DNA of 64,000 nucleotides from Dermatophilus congolensis (GTDB lineage Bacteria > Actinomycetota > Actinomycetes > Actinomycetales > Dermatophilaceae). A model generated the notes under the pieces. It saw nothing but the letters and a program-made list of their open reading frames with translations, searched no databases and had not been told where the DNA came from. Both the position numbers and the translations under genes were made by a program. Below, one piece after another: positions 45,432 to 55,717 of the stretch; the stretch's first letter is position 1; each line of letters opens with the position of its first letter. The stretch spans positions 40,777-104,776 of the forward strand of contig JAUNUP010000008.1 in NCBI GenBank assembly GCA_030538115.1, written 5' to 3'.

Positions 45432-46193
45432 GTGGGGCTGACGTCATTCCTCTACGGGGCGTACGAGCGACGGCTCTTGAAAGAGCTGCCGCACGACAAG
45501 CTGCCCCGCCACGTAGGGGTGATGCTCGACGGAAACCGGCGCTGGGCCAAGCAGAAGGGCGCCGACGCCAAGACCGGGCATCGCGCCGGAGCCGACAACA
45601 TCGAGCCGTTCCTCGTCTGGAGCGAAGAAGCCGGCATCGAGATCGTCACGTTGTGGCTCCTGTCGACCGACAACCTCAACCGCGACCCGGCCGAGTTGCA
45701 GCCTCTGCTCGAGATCATCGAGGAGGCGGTCGAGCAGCTCGCCGACTCCGGGCGCTGGCGCATCAACCTTGTCGGCTCGCGCGAACTGCTGCCTCCGATC
45801 ACTGCGCAACGACTCTCCGACGCCGCCACCAGGACAAATGCGGTCACGGGCCTTCTCGTGAATATCGCCGTCGGATATGGTGGACGTCAGGAGATCTCCG
45901 ATGCCGTGCGCGCACTCCTGCTCGACGCGCTCGATCAGGGGCGCACTCTCGCCGAAGTCGCCGAGAGTGTCTGTGTCGAAGACATCGCGGCTCACCTCTA
46001 CACCAAGGGGCAACCCGATCCTGATCTGGTGATCAGGACGTCGGGCGAGCAGCGAGTCAGCGGTTTTCTCCTGTGGCAGAGCACGCACAGTGAGTTCTAT
46101 TTCTGTGAGGCGTACTGGCCCGATTTCCGCAGGGTCGACTTTCTGCGGGCGTTGCGGGCGTACGCCGACAGAGAACGACGCTTCGGGGCTTAG
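45432..46193 (+). CDS. uppS: Isoprenyl transferase, Z-type (undecaprenyl/short-chain polyprenyl diphosphate synthase)
   Basis: 253 residues. HVGVMLDGNRRWAKQKG holds the catalytic Asp33 and the diphosphate-binding Asn/Arg residues; GHRAGADNIEPFLVW, LWLLSTDNLNR and RTSGEQRVSGFLLWQSTHSEFYF are the other conserved regions. It condenses isopentenyl diphosphate units in cis, giving the lipid carrier for peptidoglycan, the exopolysaccharides and polyprenyl-phosphate sugars. GGGAGGGCGAGGCGA precedes GTG 45432. It lies upstream of a polyprenyl-phosphomannose-dependent transferase, which would use such lipids. Chain length is not predictable here. Confidence 0.95.
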   Translation: MGLTSFLYGAYERRLLKELPHDKLPRHVGVMLDGNRRWAKQKGADAKTGHRAGADNIEPFLVWSEEAGIEIVTLWLLSTDNLNRDPAELQPLLEIIEEAVEQLADSGRWRINLVGSRELLPPITAQRLSDAATRTNAVTGLLVNIAVGYGGRQEISDAVRALLLDALDQGRTLAEVAESVCVEDIAAHLYTKGQPDPDLVIRTSGEQRVSGFLLWQSTHSEFYFCEAYWPDFRRVDFLRALRAYADRERRFGA

Positions 46194-46281
46194 ATACCAC
46201 TCGGGTGGGTATCCATACATTCATGGCAGTACATCGAGCAGGCTTGGATCGAGCAGGTTCGGCTGAAAGGGGATCTCGACG

Positions 46282-48006
46282 GTGACGATGGTCGGAGACA
46301 GGCAGGGCGGTGGCCGCCTCGACGCGGCGACCGCGTTGACGCGGCGTCTCTACGACGCTCGCGACCTGGTGAAGGGCGCGCCGGCTGCTGCGGCTCTTCA
46401 TGCGGGCCTCGTTCTCGACGACGCGCGCGCCGCCTTGGCCTACCCGGCCGTCAGGCTCGGCGTTGTGGCGTCGCTGCTCATCGTCGCAGGCTCGTTCACC
46501 CCCGCGTTCCTGCCCCCTGACTCGGGTATCCCGCAGGCGCTCGGTCTGTCGTGGCTCGAATCCGGAGCGGGTCGCGCGCTCGCCACCGTGTCGGTGCTCG
46601 CGGGTGTCGCTCTGCTCGTCTTCGCCTGGCTCTCGCTGCGGCCGCGCCGTGAGGCGGCGGGCTCGCGCTCGGTCGTGCCGATCGCCGCTTGGTGGCTGTG
46701 GAGCCTGCCGTTCCTTCTCGCACCGCCGCTTTTCAGCCGCGACGCGTATTCGTACGCCGCACAGGGCCTCATCGTCGACCGTGGGATGGACCCGTACGCG
46801 ACGGGCCCGATCTCGGTGCCGGGGCCCTTCGCCGACCAGGTCGACCCGATGTGGCTGTTCACGTCGTCGCCGTACGGCCCTCTCGCGCTGCAGACCCAGC
46901 ACCTCATCGTCGACATGACGTTCGGCAATGCCTACCTCGCGGCCGTGGCCATGCGCCTCCCGGCGATCATCTCGATGATCGTCATCGCCCGCGTGCTGCC
47001 GGGGCTCGCCGAGCGCCTCGGTGCTTCCAGGGCGATGGCCACGTGGATCGGCGTGCTCAACCCGCTGGTCCTCATCCACCTCGTCGGCGGGGCACACAAC
47101 GACGCCATGGCGATCGCGCTCGTCGTCGTCGCCCTGCGGCTGTCCTACAGCGGCCACCCGCTCGTCGCCTCGCTGGCCATCGCCGCGGCGGCCGGGTACA
47201 AGCAGACCGCCGTGCTCGCGCTCGTCGGTGTGGCCGGGCTCGCGGCGCGGCGCGTCGCGGCTCAGGCCTCGGGCACGGACGACGCCGACCCGGCTTTCCG
47301 CGACTACTTCAGGATGGCCGCGTTCGTCGGCACCGCGTCGTTCGTCGCCTTCGCGGCCATCACGTTCGTCAGCGGGCTCGGCTGGGGCTGGATCGCCGCC
47401 CTGTCGGTGCCGATGTCGCTGCGTTCGCTCCTGGCCCCCTCCACGCTGATCGGCAGCATCGGAGAAGCGATTCTGCGCTTCTTCGCAGTGGCCCCCGACC
47501 TCGTGACCCTGCCTGTCACCGCTTCGCACACGATCGCGATGATCGCGATGCTCGTCGGGCTCGTCTGGGTCACGCTGTGGCTCGCTCCCAAGCAGCCGGC
47601 GCTCGCGACCGTCGCTGCGTTCGGGCTGTTCGTCCTCGGCGGCCCGGTGCTGCACCCCTGGTACGTGCTGCCGGTGTTCGTGGTGCTCGGCACGCTGCGC
47701 CTCGACGCGCGGGTGAGCAAGGCTGTCATCGTCGTGACGATCTTCCTCGCCGCGCACGCCGCCTTCGACGTGGCTGTCGGCAACGGTGCCATCACCGTGG
47801 GGTTGGCCCTGGTCGTCGGCGCGCTGTTCCGGCTCCGCAAGATCGGTCTGATCTCGTTCGACACCCCCGAGATGCTCGGTGGCCCCGACACACCGGAGGC
47901 TGCGCTCGCCCCCGCTCCCACTGGCGCAGCCGACTCAGTCGACACAACCGCCAGGTTGTCTACGGGTGAACTTCACGCGACGAAACCCTCGCCGCAGCAG
48001 TCCTGA
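46282..48006 (+). CDS. MptB-like polyprenyl-phosphomannose-dependent alpha-1,6-mannosyltransferase
   Basis: 574 residues, about 12 or more membrane segments, GT-C architecture. The first extracytoplasmic loop has [29 protein letters not shown], in which FSRDAYSY carries the acidic residue expected for GT-C catalysis and YxxQG is characteristic of the MptB group. [21 protein letters not shown] and KQTAVLAL also match that group. It takes mannose from polyprenyl-phosphomannose to build a lipomannan or similar polymer on the outer membrane face. The Ala/Pro-rich ends are cytoplasmic. GAAAGGGGA precedes GTG 46282. Gene order with uppS fits a shared lipid-carrier role. Confidence 0.82.
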   Translation: MTMVGDRQGGGRLDAATALTRRLYDARDLVKGAPAAAALHAGLVLDDARAALAYPAVRLGVVASLLIVAGSFTPAFLPPDSGIPQALGLSWLESGAGRALATVSVLAGVALLVFAWLSLRPRREAAGSRSVVPIAAWWLWSLPFLLAPPLFSRDAYSYAAQGLIVDRGMDPYATGPISVPGPFADQVDPMWLFTSSPYGPLALQTQHLIVDMTFGNAYLAAVAMRLPAIISMIVIARVLPGLAERLGASRAMATWIGVLNPLVLIHLVGGAHNDAMAIALVVVALRLSYSGHPLVASLAIAAAAGYKQTAVLALVGVAGLAARRVAAQASGTDDADPAFRDYFRMAAFVGTASFVAFAAITFVSGLGWGWIAALSVPMSLRSLLAPSTLIGSIGEAILRFFAVAPDLVTLPVTASHTIAMIAMLVGLVWVTLWLAPKQPALATVAAFGLFVLGGPVLHPWYVLPVFVVLGTLRLDARVSKAVIVVTIFLAAHAAFDVAVGNGAITVGLALVVGALFRLRKIGLISFDTPEMLGGPDTPEAALAPAPTGAADSVDTTARLSTGELHATKPSPQQS

Positions 48007-48092
48007 GGGGTCAGCGCACCCACCGCGACCGTAGCGTCGTAGGTGGCCCGGGCATCCGGTCCGCGGCCCTGACAGGCTCTCGCGAGGTTGCC

Positions 48093-49457
48093 ATGACCAT
48101 CACGCTGAAGACACCGCCGATCCTGCCCGACGCGGGCAACGGACCCAACGGGTTCAACGGGAAGAGCGGAACCCGAACCACGTACGTGCTGGACACGTCG
48201 GTGCTGCTCTCCGACCCGAAGGCGCTGCTCCGGTTCGCGGAGCACGAGGTGGTTCTGCCGGTGGTCGTGATCACCGAACTCGAGGCCAAGCGTGACGACG
48301 CCCAACTCGGGTATTTCGCTCGGCAGGCGCTGCGGCTGCTCGACGACCTGCGGGTCGAGGCGGGGCGTCTCGACAGGCCCGTCCCGGTCGGTGACGCGGG
48401 CGGTACCGTGCGTGTCGAGCTCAACCACACCGATCCGGCCGCTCTGCCCGCCGGATTCAGGCTCGGTGACAACGACTCCCGCATCCTCGCGGTGGCCGCC
48501 AACCTCGCGGCCTCCGACGGCCGCGATGTGGCCGTGGTGAGCAAAGACCTGCCGATGCGCATCAAGGCCTCCGCCATGGGGCTGGCAGCGCAGGAGTACC
48601 GGGCCGAGCTGGCTCCGGATTCGGGGTGGGAGGGCGTCGCAGAGCTACAGGTGTCGGCGTCTCTGCTCGACGAGCTGTACGAGAACGGCCGGGCCGGCAT
48701 CGAAGAGGCGGCCGGGCTGCCGTGCCACACGGGCCTCGTGCTCGACTCGGAGCGGGGTAGCGGCCTCGGCCGGGTCGCCCCTGACGGTTGGGTCCGGCAC
48801 GTGCGCGGAGACCGCGAGGCATTCGGCCTGCACGGCCGCAGCGCCCAGCAGCGCATCGCCCTCGACCTACTGCTCGACCCCGACATCGGCATCGTCAGCC
48901 TCGGAGGTCGTGCGGGCACCGGCAAGAGCGCCCTCGCCCTGTGCTCCGGGCTCGAATGGGTGCTCGAACGCGAACGGCACCGCAAGGTCGTCGTCTTCAG
49001 GCCGCTGTATGCCGTCGGCGGGCAGGAGCTCGGCTACCTGCCGGGCAGCGAGGCCGAGAAGATGAACCCGTGGGCACAGGCGGTGTTCGACACCCTCGGC
49101 AGTGTCGTCAATGCGGGCGTGATGGAAGAGGTGATGCACCGCGGGCTCATCGAGGTGCTGCCGCTGACACACATCCGCGGGCGATCGCTGCACGACTCGT
49201 TCGTCATCGTCGACGAGGCTCAGTCGCTCGAACGCAACGTGCTACTCACCGTGCTCTCGCGCATCGGCACGAATTCGCGGGTCGTGCTCACCCACGACGT
49301 GGCACAGCGCGACAACCTGCGGGTGGGGCGCCACGACGGTGTGGCAGCCGTGATCGAGGCACTCAAGGGGCACCCGCTGTTCGCGCACGTCACGCTGACG
49401 CGTAGTGAGCGCAGCCCCATCGCCGCGCTGGTCACCGACTTGCTCGAGGGCATCTGA
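48093..49457 (+). CDS. PhoH2 protein: PIN ribonuclease domain fused to PhoH ATPase
   Basis: 454 residues. The N-terminal PIN domain (about 28-170) has the acidic residues in [23 protein letters not shown] and [14 protein letters not shown]. The C-terminal PhoH/RecA-like ATPase (about 245-450) has [14 protein letters not shown] (Walker A) and [14 protein letters not shown] (Walker B), plus [19 protein letters not shown]. PhoH2 proteins in mycobacteria act as sequence-specific RNA helicase-nucleases. It is not part of an obvious operon; 86 nt separate it from the mannosyltransferase gene. Confidence 0.93.
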   Translation: MTITLKTPPILPDAGNGPNGFNGKSGTRTTYVLDTSVLLSDPKALLRFAEHEVVLPVVVITELEAKRDDAQLGYFARQALRLLDDLRVEAGRLDRPVPVGDAGGTVRVELNHTDPAALPAGFRLGDNDSRILAVAANLAASDGRDVAVVSKDLPMRIKASAMGLAAQEYRAELAPDSGWEGVAELQVSASLLDELYENGRAGIEEAAGLPCHTGLVLDSERGSGLGRVAPDGWVRHVRGDREAFGLHGRSAQQRIALDLLLDPDIGIVSLGGRAGTGKSALALCSGLEWVLERERHRKVVVFRPLYAVGGQELGYLPGSEAEKMNPWAQAVFDTLGSVVNAGVMEEVMHRGLIEVLPLTHIRGRSLHDSFVIVDEAQSLERNVLLTVLSRIGTNSRVVLTHDVAQRDNLRVGRHDGVAAVIEALKGHPLFAHVTLTRSERSPIAALVTDLLEGI

Positions 49458-49514
49458 CCTCGGCGTGAGGCGGTCTGCGCAGGCGTGCCGCGACGCGATC
49501 AGTACGCGGTCAGA

Positions 49515-50321
49515 TCAGTACCAGTTGACGCGCTGCGAGTGCGCCCAGGCGTTGCAGGGGCGGTCGTAGCGGTCGGCGATGTAGTTCAGGCCCCACTTGA
49601 TCTGCGTGGCGGGGTTGGTGCGCCAGTCGGAGCCGGCCGAGGCCATCTTGTGGGCCGGGAGCGACTGCGGGATGCCGTAGGCGCCGGAGCTGCGGTTGGT
49701 CGCCGTGTGCTTCCAGTTGCTTTCCTTCTCCCAGAGGCGCTCGAGGCAACGGAATTCGTTGCTGCTCCAGCCGCGGGCGGCGACCATGTCGCGGGCCAGC
49801 GACTTGGCACCCGACGGCCCGGAGACGGAGAGCGTGCGGCCGACGCCGCGCTCGGGAGCGGAGGCGCCGACGACGGCGGGGCCGCGGCGGGCGGCTTCGG
49901 CGCGTGCGGCCTTCGCCTGGGCGGCGGCCTGTGCCCGAGCGGCCCGGTTGGCGGCGGCAACCTTCGCGACTCGGGCGGCCTCTGCGGCGCGAGCTGCGCG
50001 GTTCGCTGCTGCGACCTGGGCGGCCTTGGCGTCGGCGACGCGCTTGGCGCTGACGGTCGAGCTGAGCGTGGCGGCCTGGGCGAGGTCGGCCGAGGGGGCC
50101 GCGGGCACGCCCGCAGGCTGGGCGGCGTACTGGCCGCCCTGGATCGAGCCGGCCCCGGTGGCCAGCGAGATGAGCAGACCGGCAGCGAGCAGACCGCCAC
50201 CGAGGGGCAGCAGGCGCTGCCGCACGACACCGCCCGACCCGGAGACGCGCGCTTCGACTGCCGCGCGGTGCCGGCCGGGCCGACGATTGTCGGGATGTGC
50301 GTTGTCTGTTACCTGCTGCAT
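49515..50321 (-). CDS. Secreted transglycosylase-like (lysozyme-fold) protein
   Basis: 268 residues. A basic N terminus and one hydrophobic segment (about 37-57, LLPLGGGLLAAGLLISLATG) act as signal or anchor, followed by an Ala-rich helical linker (about 85-150, repeats of AANRAARA) and a C-terminal domain with CLERLWEKESNWKHTATNRSSGAYGIPQSLPAHKM. In it E-S-x-W supplies the catalytic Glu, and SSGAYGIPQ is typical of actinobacterial transglycosylase-like proteins. The two Cys residues (FRCLE and RPCNAW) may be bridged. It probably cleaves or remodels peptidoglycan. Three evenly spaced CGTGAC repeats lie immediately upstream. Confidence 0.85.
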   Translation of the reverse strand: MQQVTDNAHPDNRRPGRHRAAVEARVSGSGGVVRQRLLPLGGGLLAAGLLISLATGAGSIQGGQYAAQPAGVPAAPSADLAQAATLSSTVSAKRVADAKAAQVAAANRAARAAEAARVAKVAAANRAARAQAAAQAKAARAEAARRGPAVVGASAPERGVGRTLSVSGPSGAKSLARDMVAARGWSSNEFRCLERLWEKESNWKHTATNRSSGAYGIPQSLPAHKMASAGSDWRTNPATQIKWGLNYIADRYDRPCNAWAHSQRVNWY

Positions 50322-50325
50322 CGTT

Positions 50326-50353
50326 CGTGACCCCCACGTGACATTGGCGTGAC
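50326..50353 (-). promoter_or_regulatory. Three CGTGAC repeats at 11-bp spacing, candidate MtrA-type site
   Basis: CGTGAC starts at 50326, 50337 and 50348 (GTCACG on the gene strand), just before the start codon at 50321. The 11-bp period places all three on one face of the helix. Direct GTCACA-like repeats are known sites of the MtrA response regulator, which controls cell-wall hydrolases in mycobacteria and corynebacteria. Confidence 0.5.
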
Positions 50354-50542
50354 TGTTTCGTCACCTGGGGTTCACTATGCCATCAAGTCGGACGTCCACA
50401 TAGTTTACGCGCAAACATCTGCGCAACTTGGTATCACTGCAGGTAGAGAGGTTGAGAGCGGCCGCAGAATTTGCGAAAGGGTTGTCACGGGCCGCGCTAC
50501 GCCGCCGCTCCGAGTCGTGACCGAACCGAGATCTGTTCGTGC

Positions 50543-51496
50543 TCAGATCTTTCGGAGACGCACCTGCTCCACAGCGTGGTCCTGCCCTTTGGTGAGGATG
50601 AGGGTCGCGCGCTCACGAGTCGCGAGCACGTTCTCGACGAGGTTTGGCTCGTTGATCTGGTCCCAGATCGACTGGGCCGTCGCGACCGCCTCGTCGTTCG
50701 ACAGCTTCGAGTAGCGGTGGAAGTACGAGCTGGGGTCAGCGAACGCCGTGTGCCGCAGCCGCAAGAACCGCTCGACGTACCAGCGGCGGATCAACTCGAT
50801 CTCCGCATCGACGTAGACGGAGAAGTCGAAGAAATCGCTCACGGCCAGCGAGCCGCCGGAGCGCGGTGGTGCGAGCACGTTGAGGCCCTCGACGATGAGC
50901 ACGTCGGGCCGGTGCACCACGACCTCCTGGCCCGGGACGATGTCGTAGGTCAGGTGCGAGTAGACCGGGGCCGAGACCTCCTCGACCCCCGACTTCACCG
51001 CGTCGACGAAGTGCAGTAGGGCGGCCTGGTCGTACGACTCCGGAAAGCCCTTGCGCTCCATGAGTCCCCGCTCGATGAGCGTGGCATTGGGGTAGAGAAA
51101 ACCGTCGGTCGTCACGAGCTCTACCCGGGGGGTGCTGGGCCATCGTGACAGCAGTTCGCGCAGGATGCGGGCTGTCGTCGACTTGCCGACCGCCACCGAT
51201 CCGCCCACACCGATGACGAAGGGATTGCGCGCGGGGCGCTGCTGCAAGAACCCGCTCATGATGCGGTGCAGGTGGCTTGCGCCCTCGGCGTAGAAGCTCA
51301 GCAATCGCGTCAACGGCAGGTAGACCTCTTCGACCTCGGTGAGGTTGAGGCGCTCGCCGACACCGTTGAGTCGTTGAACGTCGGCGTCGGTGAGGCTGCC
51401 GAGCGAGTGGGTGCTTCTCAGGCGCGCCCAGTCGTCGCGAGCAATCTCCAGGTACGGAGACAACCCGTTGGAGTGGGGCGGCCGCTGCGCTGACAC
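50543..51496 (-). CDS. coaA: Type I pantothenate kinase
   Basis: 317 residues. [20 protein letters not shown] carries the Walker A ([10 protein letters not shown]) of bacterial CoaA, and [33 protein letters not shown] and LIVEGLNVL match the substrate-binding regions. Phosphorylates pantothenate, the first step of coenzyme A synthesis. GTG 51496 is chosen because the usual N-terminal [15 protein letters not shown] begins shortly after. An open frame continues upstream to 51646 but would overlap glmS. The gene is divergent from glmS, an arrangement common in actinobacteria. Confidence 0.96.
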   Translation of the reverse strand: MSAQRPPHSNGLSPYLEIARDDWARLRSTHSLGSLTDADVQRLNGVGERLNLTEVEEVYLPLTRLLSFYAEGASHLHRIMSGFLQQRPARNPFVIGVGGSVAVGKSTTARILRELLSRWPSTPRVELVTTDGFLYPNATLIERGLMERKGFPESYDQAALLHFVDAVKSGVEEVSAPVYSHLTYDIVPGQEVVVHRPDVLIVEGLNVLAPPRSGGSLAVSDFFDFSVYVDAEIELIRRWYVERFLRLRHTAFADPSSYFHRYSKLSNDEAVATAQSIWDQINEPNLVENVLATRERATLILTKGQDHAVEQVRLRKI

Positions 51497-51631
51497 CGTG
51501 CCATTGTGACCCACCGGCCAAGCCACGGGTGGAGTGGACACCCTCGGGCTGCTCGCCGCCCCTGCGGGTCGGCGAATCCTCAACGTGTGCAACCCGGTCG
51601 GGGCCCGTGCGGAGTGTGTCGATCTGGCAAC

Positions 51632-51637
51632 TACGCT
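51632..51637 (+). promoter_or_regulatory. Leaderless-type -10 element, glmS
   Basis: TACGCT ends 7 nt before ATG 51645. No Shine-Dalgarno sequence precedes the start, so glmS is probably translated from a leaderless mRNA. Confidence 0.6.
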
Positions 51638-51644
51638 AGAGCGC

Positions 51645-53504
51645 ATGTGTGGAATCGTTGGCTATGTCGGCCCGGGGGTCGACGGCAAGGCGCTCGACGT
51701 CGTGATGGAGGGCCTGGCCAGGCTCGAATACCGGGGTTACGACTCCGCAGGCGTGGCGCTCGTCGCAGACGGGCAGATCGCGTCGGCGAAGAAGGCCGGC
51801 AAACTCGAAAACCTGCGCAGTGACATCCAGGCGCACCCCCTGCCTCCCTCGTCCACCGGCATCGGCCACACACGTTGGGCCACCCACGGTGGCCCCACCG
51901 ACGTCAACGCCCACCCCCACCGCGGGGGCAAGGACGGGCGCCTCGCCCTCATCCACAACGGCATCATCGAGAACTTCGCCCCTCTGCGCGCCGAGCTCGA
52001 GGCCGCCGGCGTCAGCTTCACCTCTGAGACCGACACCGAGGTCGCGGCACACCTGGTCGGGCGCGAGTACGACCGCACCGGCGACCTGACCGAGGCGATG
52101 CGCCTGGTCAGCAACCGCCTCGACGGCGCGTTCACGTTGCTGGCCGTGCACGCCGACACTCCGGGCGTCGTCGTGGGCGCGCGGCGCAACTCCCCGCTGG
52201 TCGTGGGGCTGGGCGACGGCGAGAACTTTCTCGGCTCCGACGTGGCCGCGTTCATCGGCTACACGCGTTCGGCCATGGAACTGGGGCAAGACCAGATCGT
52301 CACGATCACGCCCGGGTCCGTCGACGTCATCGACTTCTCGGGCGCGCCGGCCGAGGGTAAGCGCTTCGAGGTGACCTGGGACGCGTCGGCCGCTGAGAAG
52401 GGCGGCTACGCGACGTTCATGGAGAAGGAGATCCACGAGCAGCCGCAGGCCGTCGCCGACACGCTGCGCGGACGCCGCGACGTGCACGGCAGCCTCGTCC
52501 TCGACGAACTGCGGATCCCGGAGTCGGAACTGCGGGGCGTCAACAAGATCGTCATCGTCGCCTGCGGCACGGCCGCCTACGCCGGCATGGTCGCCAAGTA
52601 CGCGATCGAGCACTGGACCCGCATTCCGTGCGAGGTCGAGTTGGCCCACGAATTCCGGTACCGCGACCCGGTTGTCAACGCGCACACCCTCGTGGTGTCG
52701 ATCAGCCAGTCGGGCGAGACGATGGACACGCTCATGGCGGTCAAGCACGCCCGTGAGCTGGGTGCGCGCACGGTCTCGATCTGCAACACCCACGGTGCGA
52801 CGATCCCGCGCGAGAGCGACGGCGTGCTCTACACCCACGCAGGCCCCGAGATCGCGGTGGCCTCGACCAAGGCGTTCCTCGCGCAGATCACCGCCTGCTA
52901 CCTGCTCGGCCTGTACCTCGCCCAGTTGCGCGGCGGTGCCTTCACCGACAACGCGCACACGGTGCTCGACCGGCTGCAGACAATGCCCGAGAAGATCGCC
53001 GAGGTGCTCAGCCGCATGGACCGCGTGCGCGAGATCGCACGGTTCATGGCCGACACGCGGTCGGTGCTCTTCCTCGGTCGCCACGTCGGCTACCCGGTGG
53101 CGATGGAGGGCGCGCTCAAGCTCAAGGAGATCGCGTACATCCACGCCGAGGGCTTCGCCGCGGGCGAGCTCAAGCACGGCCCCATCGCTCTCATCGAGCC
53201 CGGTCAGCCGGTGTTCGTCGTCGTCCCGCCGCCGAGCACACCGCACGGCTTGCACTCGAAGCTGGTCTCGAACATCCAGGAGATCCGCGCTCGCGGTGCC
53301 CGCACCATCGTCATCGCCCAGGACGGCGACGAGGCCGTGCGGCCGTTCGCCGACGAGGTGATCTACGTGCCCGAGGCCTGGTACATGCTCGACCCGCTGA
53401 TCACGGTCGTTCCGCTGCAGGTTTTCGCCGCCGAACTGGCGACCGCCAAGGGGCTCGACGTCGACCAGCCGCGCAACCTGGCCAAGTCGGTCACGGTCGA
53501 GTAG
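51645..53504 (+). CDS. glmS: Glutamine-fructose-6-phosphate aminotransferase (isomerising)
   Basis: 619 residues, usual length. The N-terminal MCGIVGYVG begins the class II glutaminase domain with Cys2 as nucleophile after Met removal, followed by [10 protein letters not shown] and GHTRWATHG. Two SIS sugar-isomerase domains follow ([66 protein letters not shown]), ending with the conserved [11 protein letters not shown]. Makes glucosamine 6-phosphate for peptidoglycan, mycothiol and GlcNAc-containing polymers. It has no self-cleaving ribozyme, as expected outside Firmicutes. Confidence 0.98.
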   Translation: MCGIVGYVGPGVDGKALDVVMEGLARLEYRGYDSAGVALVADGQIASAKKAGKLENLRSDIQAHPLPPSSTGIGHTRWATHGGPTDVNAHPHRGGKDGRLALIHNGIIENFAPLRAELEAAGVSFTSETDTEVAAHLVGREYDRTGDLTEAMRLVSNRLDGAFTLLAVHADTPGVVVGARRNSPLVVGLGDGENFLGSDVAAFIGYTRSAMELGQDQIVTITPGSVDVIDFSGAPAEGKRFEVTWDASAAEKGGYATFMEKEIHEQPQAVADTLRGRRDVHGSLVLDELRIPESELRGVNKIVIVACGTAAYAGMVAKYAIEHWTRIPCEVELAHEFRYRDPVVNAHTLVVSISQSGETMDTLMAVKHARELGARTVSICNTHGATIPRESDGVLYTHAGPEIAVASTKAFLAQITACYLLGLYLAQLRGGAFTDNAHTVLDRLQTMPEKIAEVLSRMDRVREIARFMADTRSVLFLGRHVGYPVAMEGALKLKEIAYIHAEGFAAGELKHGPIALIEPGQPVFVVVPPPSTPHGLHSKLVSNIQEIRARGARTIVIAQDGDEAVRPFADEVIYVPEAWYMLDPLITVVPLQVFAAELATAKGLDVDQPRNLAKSVTVE

Positions 53505-53603
53505 GTCGAGTAGTTGAAGCTCGTGTGCGGCGCCCCGGAGGCCATCACTCGGCCGCCGCGGGCGCCGCGACGTTTTCGCATCTGTCGGTGAGGAGGTGGG
53601 CCG

Positions 53604-53954
53604 GTGATCGTCGGTGTCGGTATCGACGTGTGTGACGTGGTGCGGTTCGAAGAGACGCTGCGGCGCTCACCCGGGCTGCGCACGCGCCTGTTCACGCAGG
53701 TCGAGCGCGACCTTCCGCCGCAGTCGTTGGCCGCCCGGTTCGCGGTGAAGGAGGCGCTGGCCAAGGCACTCGGTGCTCCGGGAGGGCTCGGGTGGCACGA
53801 CGCGTGGGTGCCCGCCTCCGAAGGGCGGCCGCCGGTGCTGACAGTCGTCGGCACCGTGCAGGCGCGCGCGGACGATTTGGGAGTCAAGGGATTTCACGTG
53901 TCCATCTCGCACGACGCCGGTGTGGCCACTGCCATTGTCATAGCCGAGGCGTAG
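53604..53954 (+). CDS. acpS: Holo-[acyl-carrier-protein] synthase
   Basis: 116 residues, usual AcpS size. [18 protein letters not shown] (metal-binding Asp) and [15 protein letters not shown] (WxxKEA-type catalytic Glu/Lys) are the two signature motifs, and [19 protein letters not shown] is the C-terminal strand. Transfers 4'-phosphopantetheine from CoA to acyl carrier protein. The GTG start at 53604 has GAGGAGGTGGG upstream. It lies 62 nt before nnr and 99 nt after glmS, as in many actinobacteria. Confidence 0.95.
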   Translation: MIVGVGIDVCDVVRFEETLRRSPGLRTRLFTQVERDLPPQSLAARFAVKEALAKALGAPGGLGWHDAWVPASEGRPPVLTVVGTVQARADDLGVKGFHVSISHDAGVATAIVIAEA

Positions 53955-54016
53955 GTTCCGAGGGAGTCGGTAAGGCAGTCAGGCAGACAGTTCTCGACGA
54001 GGCGGGAGTGGTTGCG

Positions 54017-55654
54017 GTGTTGCAAGCGTGGTCGGTGGAGGCGGTGCGGGCGGCCGAGGCTGCAGCGATGGCCGAACTGCTCGAGGGTGAGCTGATGCAG
54101 CGCGCCTCGCGGGGACTCGCGAAAGTGCTGCACGCGCGACTGTCGGGCCTGGCCGAGATGGTCGGAGGCGACGATCAGATCCACGTGCCGCTGAACGTCG
54201 TCGTGCTCGCCGGTTCGGGCGGCAACGGCGGAGACGCCCTGTTTGCGTCCGCCTTTCTCGCGAACGGGTCAGCGCGTAGGCAGGGCCGCGACAAGCGGCG
54301 CGAGGTGCCCGAACCCCGACTCGACATCACAGCGGTGCTCGTGGCGCCGCGCGCTCATGCTCCGGCGCTGGACGCGGCGCGTGAGGCCGGGGTGCGTGTG
54401 GTCGAGGTGTTCGGGCCCGTTGACGAGTCTGCCCACGCCTCCGCCGCCGACGAGAACGCAATCGCGCAGGTGTGCGAGCTGCTCGAGGGCGCAGATCTCG
54501 TCGTCGACGGTGTCTACGGCATCGGAGGCCGCCCCGACCTGGCTGCCGACGGCGCGTCGCCCGAGGTGTGGCGGCTCGTGCAGGCGATCGGAGACGACGC
54601 GTACGTGGTCGCGGTCGACCTGCCCAGCGGCGCCGACCCCGAGGGGAACCTGCCGGTGGCGAACTGCGTGTTCGCCGACGAGACGGTGACGTTCTCGCTG
54701 TTCAAGGGCGTGCACCTGCTCTCGGGTGAAGACGCGAGCGGCATTCTCACGCTCGTCGACATCGGGCTGGATGACCCGGTCGAGGCGCCCACGGTCGAGC
54801 GCCTGGACTTCGACGACGTCGCCGAACTGTGGCCGGTGCCGGGGCCTGCGGACGACAAGTACTCGCGAGGCGTTCTCGGTGTGGTCGCCGGCGGCGAGAA
54901 CTACACGGGCGCAGCGCTGCTCAGCGTCGGCGCCGCTGTCGAAGCCGGCGCGGGCATGGTGCGCTACATCGGTCCCCCCGGAGCCACGGCGCTCGTGCGC
55001 GCCCAGGTGCCGGAGGCGGTGCACGGCGACGGCCGCGTGCAGGCGTGGCTGGTCGGCCCTGGCCTCGATCCGCATCCGGCCGATGACGACGAGGCGGGGC
55101 AGGCGCAGGTGCGGGCGGCTCGGGCGGCGCTCGACTCCGGGTTGCCCGCCGTGGTCGACGCAGGTGGCCTCGACCTGCTCGAAGGGCCTCGGCCGGGAGC
55201 AGGCGCACGGACCCTGCTGACACCGCACGCGGGTGAGCTGGCGCGGCTTCTCGTTCGGCTCGATCCGGAGACGGACGAGACGTTCACGGCAGCCGATGTC
55301 GTGCGCGATCCTGTGGCGGCAGCCCGTCGGGCGGCTGAGCTGCTGCACGCGACGGTGTTGCTCAAGGGCCATCGCACGCTCGTGGTGCCGCCGGTCGCGT
55401 CGCTGCCGGTTCGCGCCCAGTCGAACGCTCCTGCGTGGCTGGCGACCGCGGGCGCGGGTGATGTGCTCGCCGGAATCGCGGGTGCGCTGCTGGCCTGCGG
55501 TCTCGACCCCGTCGACGCCGGTTCGCTGGCCGCCCTCGTGCACGGCGTGGCGGCCGACGACGCCAACCCTGGAGGCCCGATCCGGGCGAGGCGGGTCGCG
55601 GAACAGATCGGGCCCACAGTCGCGCGGCTGCTGCGCCATTCGGCACTACGGTGA
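54017..55654 (+). CDS. nnr: Bifunctional NAD(P)H-hydrate epimerase / ADP-dependent NAD(P)H-hydrate dehydratase
   Basis: 545 residues. The N-terminal epimerase domain (about 1-220) has VEAVRAAEAAAM, VVLAGSGGNGGDALFASAF and LVVDGVYGIGG with ALDAAREAG. The C-terminal dehydratase domain (about 260-545) has KYSRGVLGVVAGGENYTGAALL, VVDAGGLDLL, LLTPHAGELARLL, VLLKGHRTLVV and the ribokinase-like GAGDVLAGIAGALLACG. It repairs damaged NAD(P)H hydrates. GTG 54017 is chosen because GCGGGAG precedes it by 8 nt; GTG 54008 is possible. In many actinobacteria alr follows nnr, but it is absent here. Confidence 0.93.
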   Translation: MLQAWSVEAVRAAEAAAMAELLEGELMQRASRGLAKVLHARLSGLAEMVGGDDQIHVPLNVVVLAGSGGNGGDALFASAFLANGSARRQGRDKRREVPEPRLDITAVLVAPRAHAPALDAAREAGVRVVEVFGPVDESAHASAADENAIAQVCELLEGADLVVDGVYGIGGRPDLAADGASPEVWRLVQAIGDDAYVVAVDLPSGADPEGNLPVANCVFADETVTFSLFKGVHLLSGEDASGILTLVDIGLDDPVEAPTVERLDFDDVAELWPVPGPADDKYSRGVLGVVAGGENYTGAALLSVGAAVEAGAGMVRYIGPPGATALVRAQVPEAVHGDGRVQAWLVGPGLDPHPADDDEAGQAQVRAARAALDSGLPAVVDAGGLDLLEGPRPGAGARTLLTPHAGELARLLVRLDPETDETFTAADVVRDPVAAARRAAELLHATVLLKGHRTLVVPPVASLPVRAQSNAPAWLATAGAGDVLAGIAGALLACGLDPVDAGSLAALVHGVAADDANPGGPIRARRVAEQIGPTVARLLRHSALR

Positions 55655-55717
55655 CCTTTCGCACGGTGCAACACGTGACCCTCATCATGTGACAGGGCTA
55701 CGACCAGGGACGACAAT

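Noticed and set aside
46057..47757. 566-residue minus-strand frame opposite the MptB-like gene
   Set aside because: Composed of Arg/Glu/His repeats typical of antisense frames; the plus strand encodes a clear polytopic protein.
50322..50542. ydaO (c-di-AMP) riboswitch upstream of the transglycosylase-like gene
   Set aside because: Such riboswitches often precede actinobacterial cell-wall hydrolases, but I could not draw the conserved core here.
51500..51644. glmS ribozyme
   Set aside because: A leaderless-type -10 lies 7 nt before the start codon, leaving no room for a ribozyme leader.
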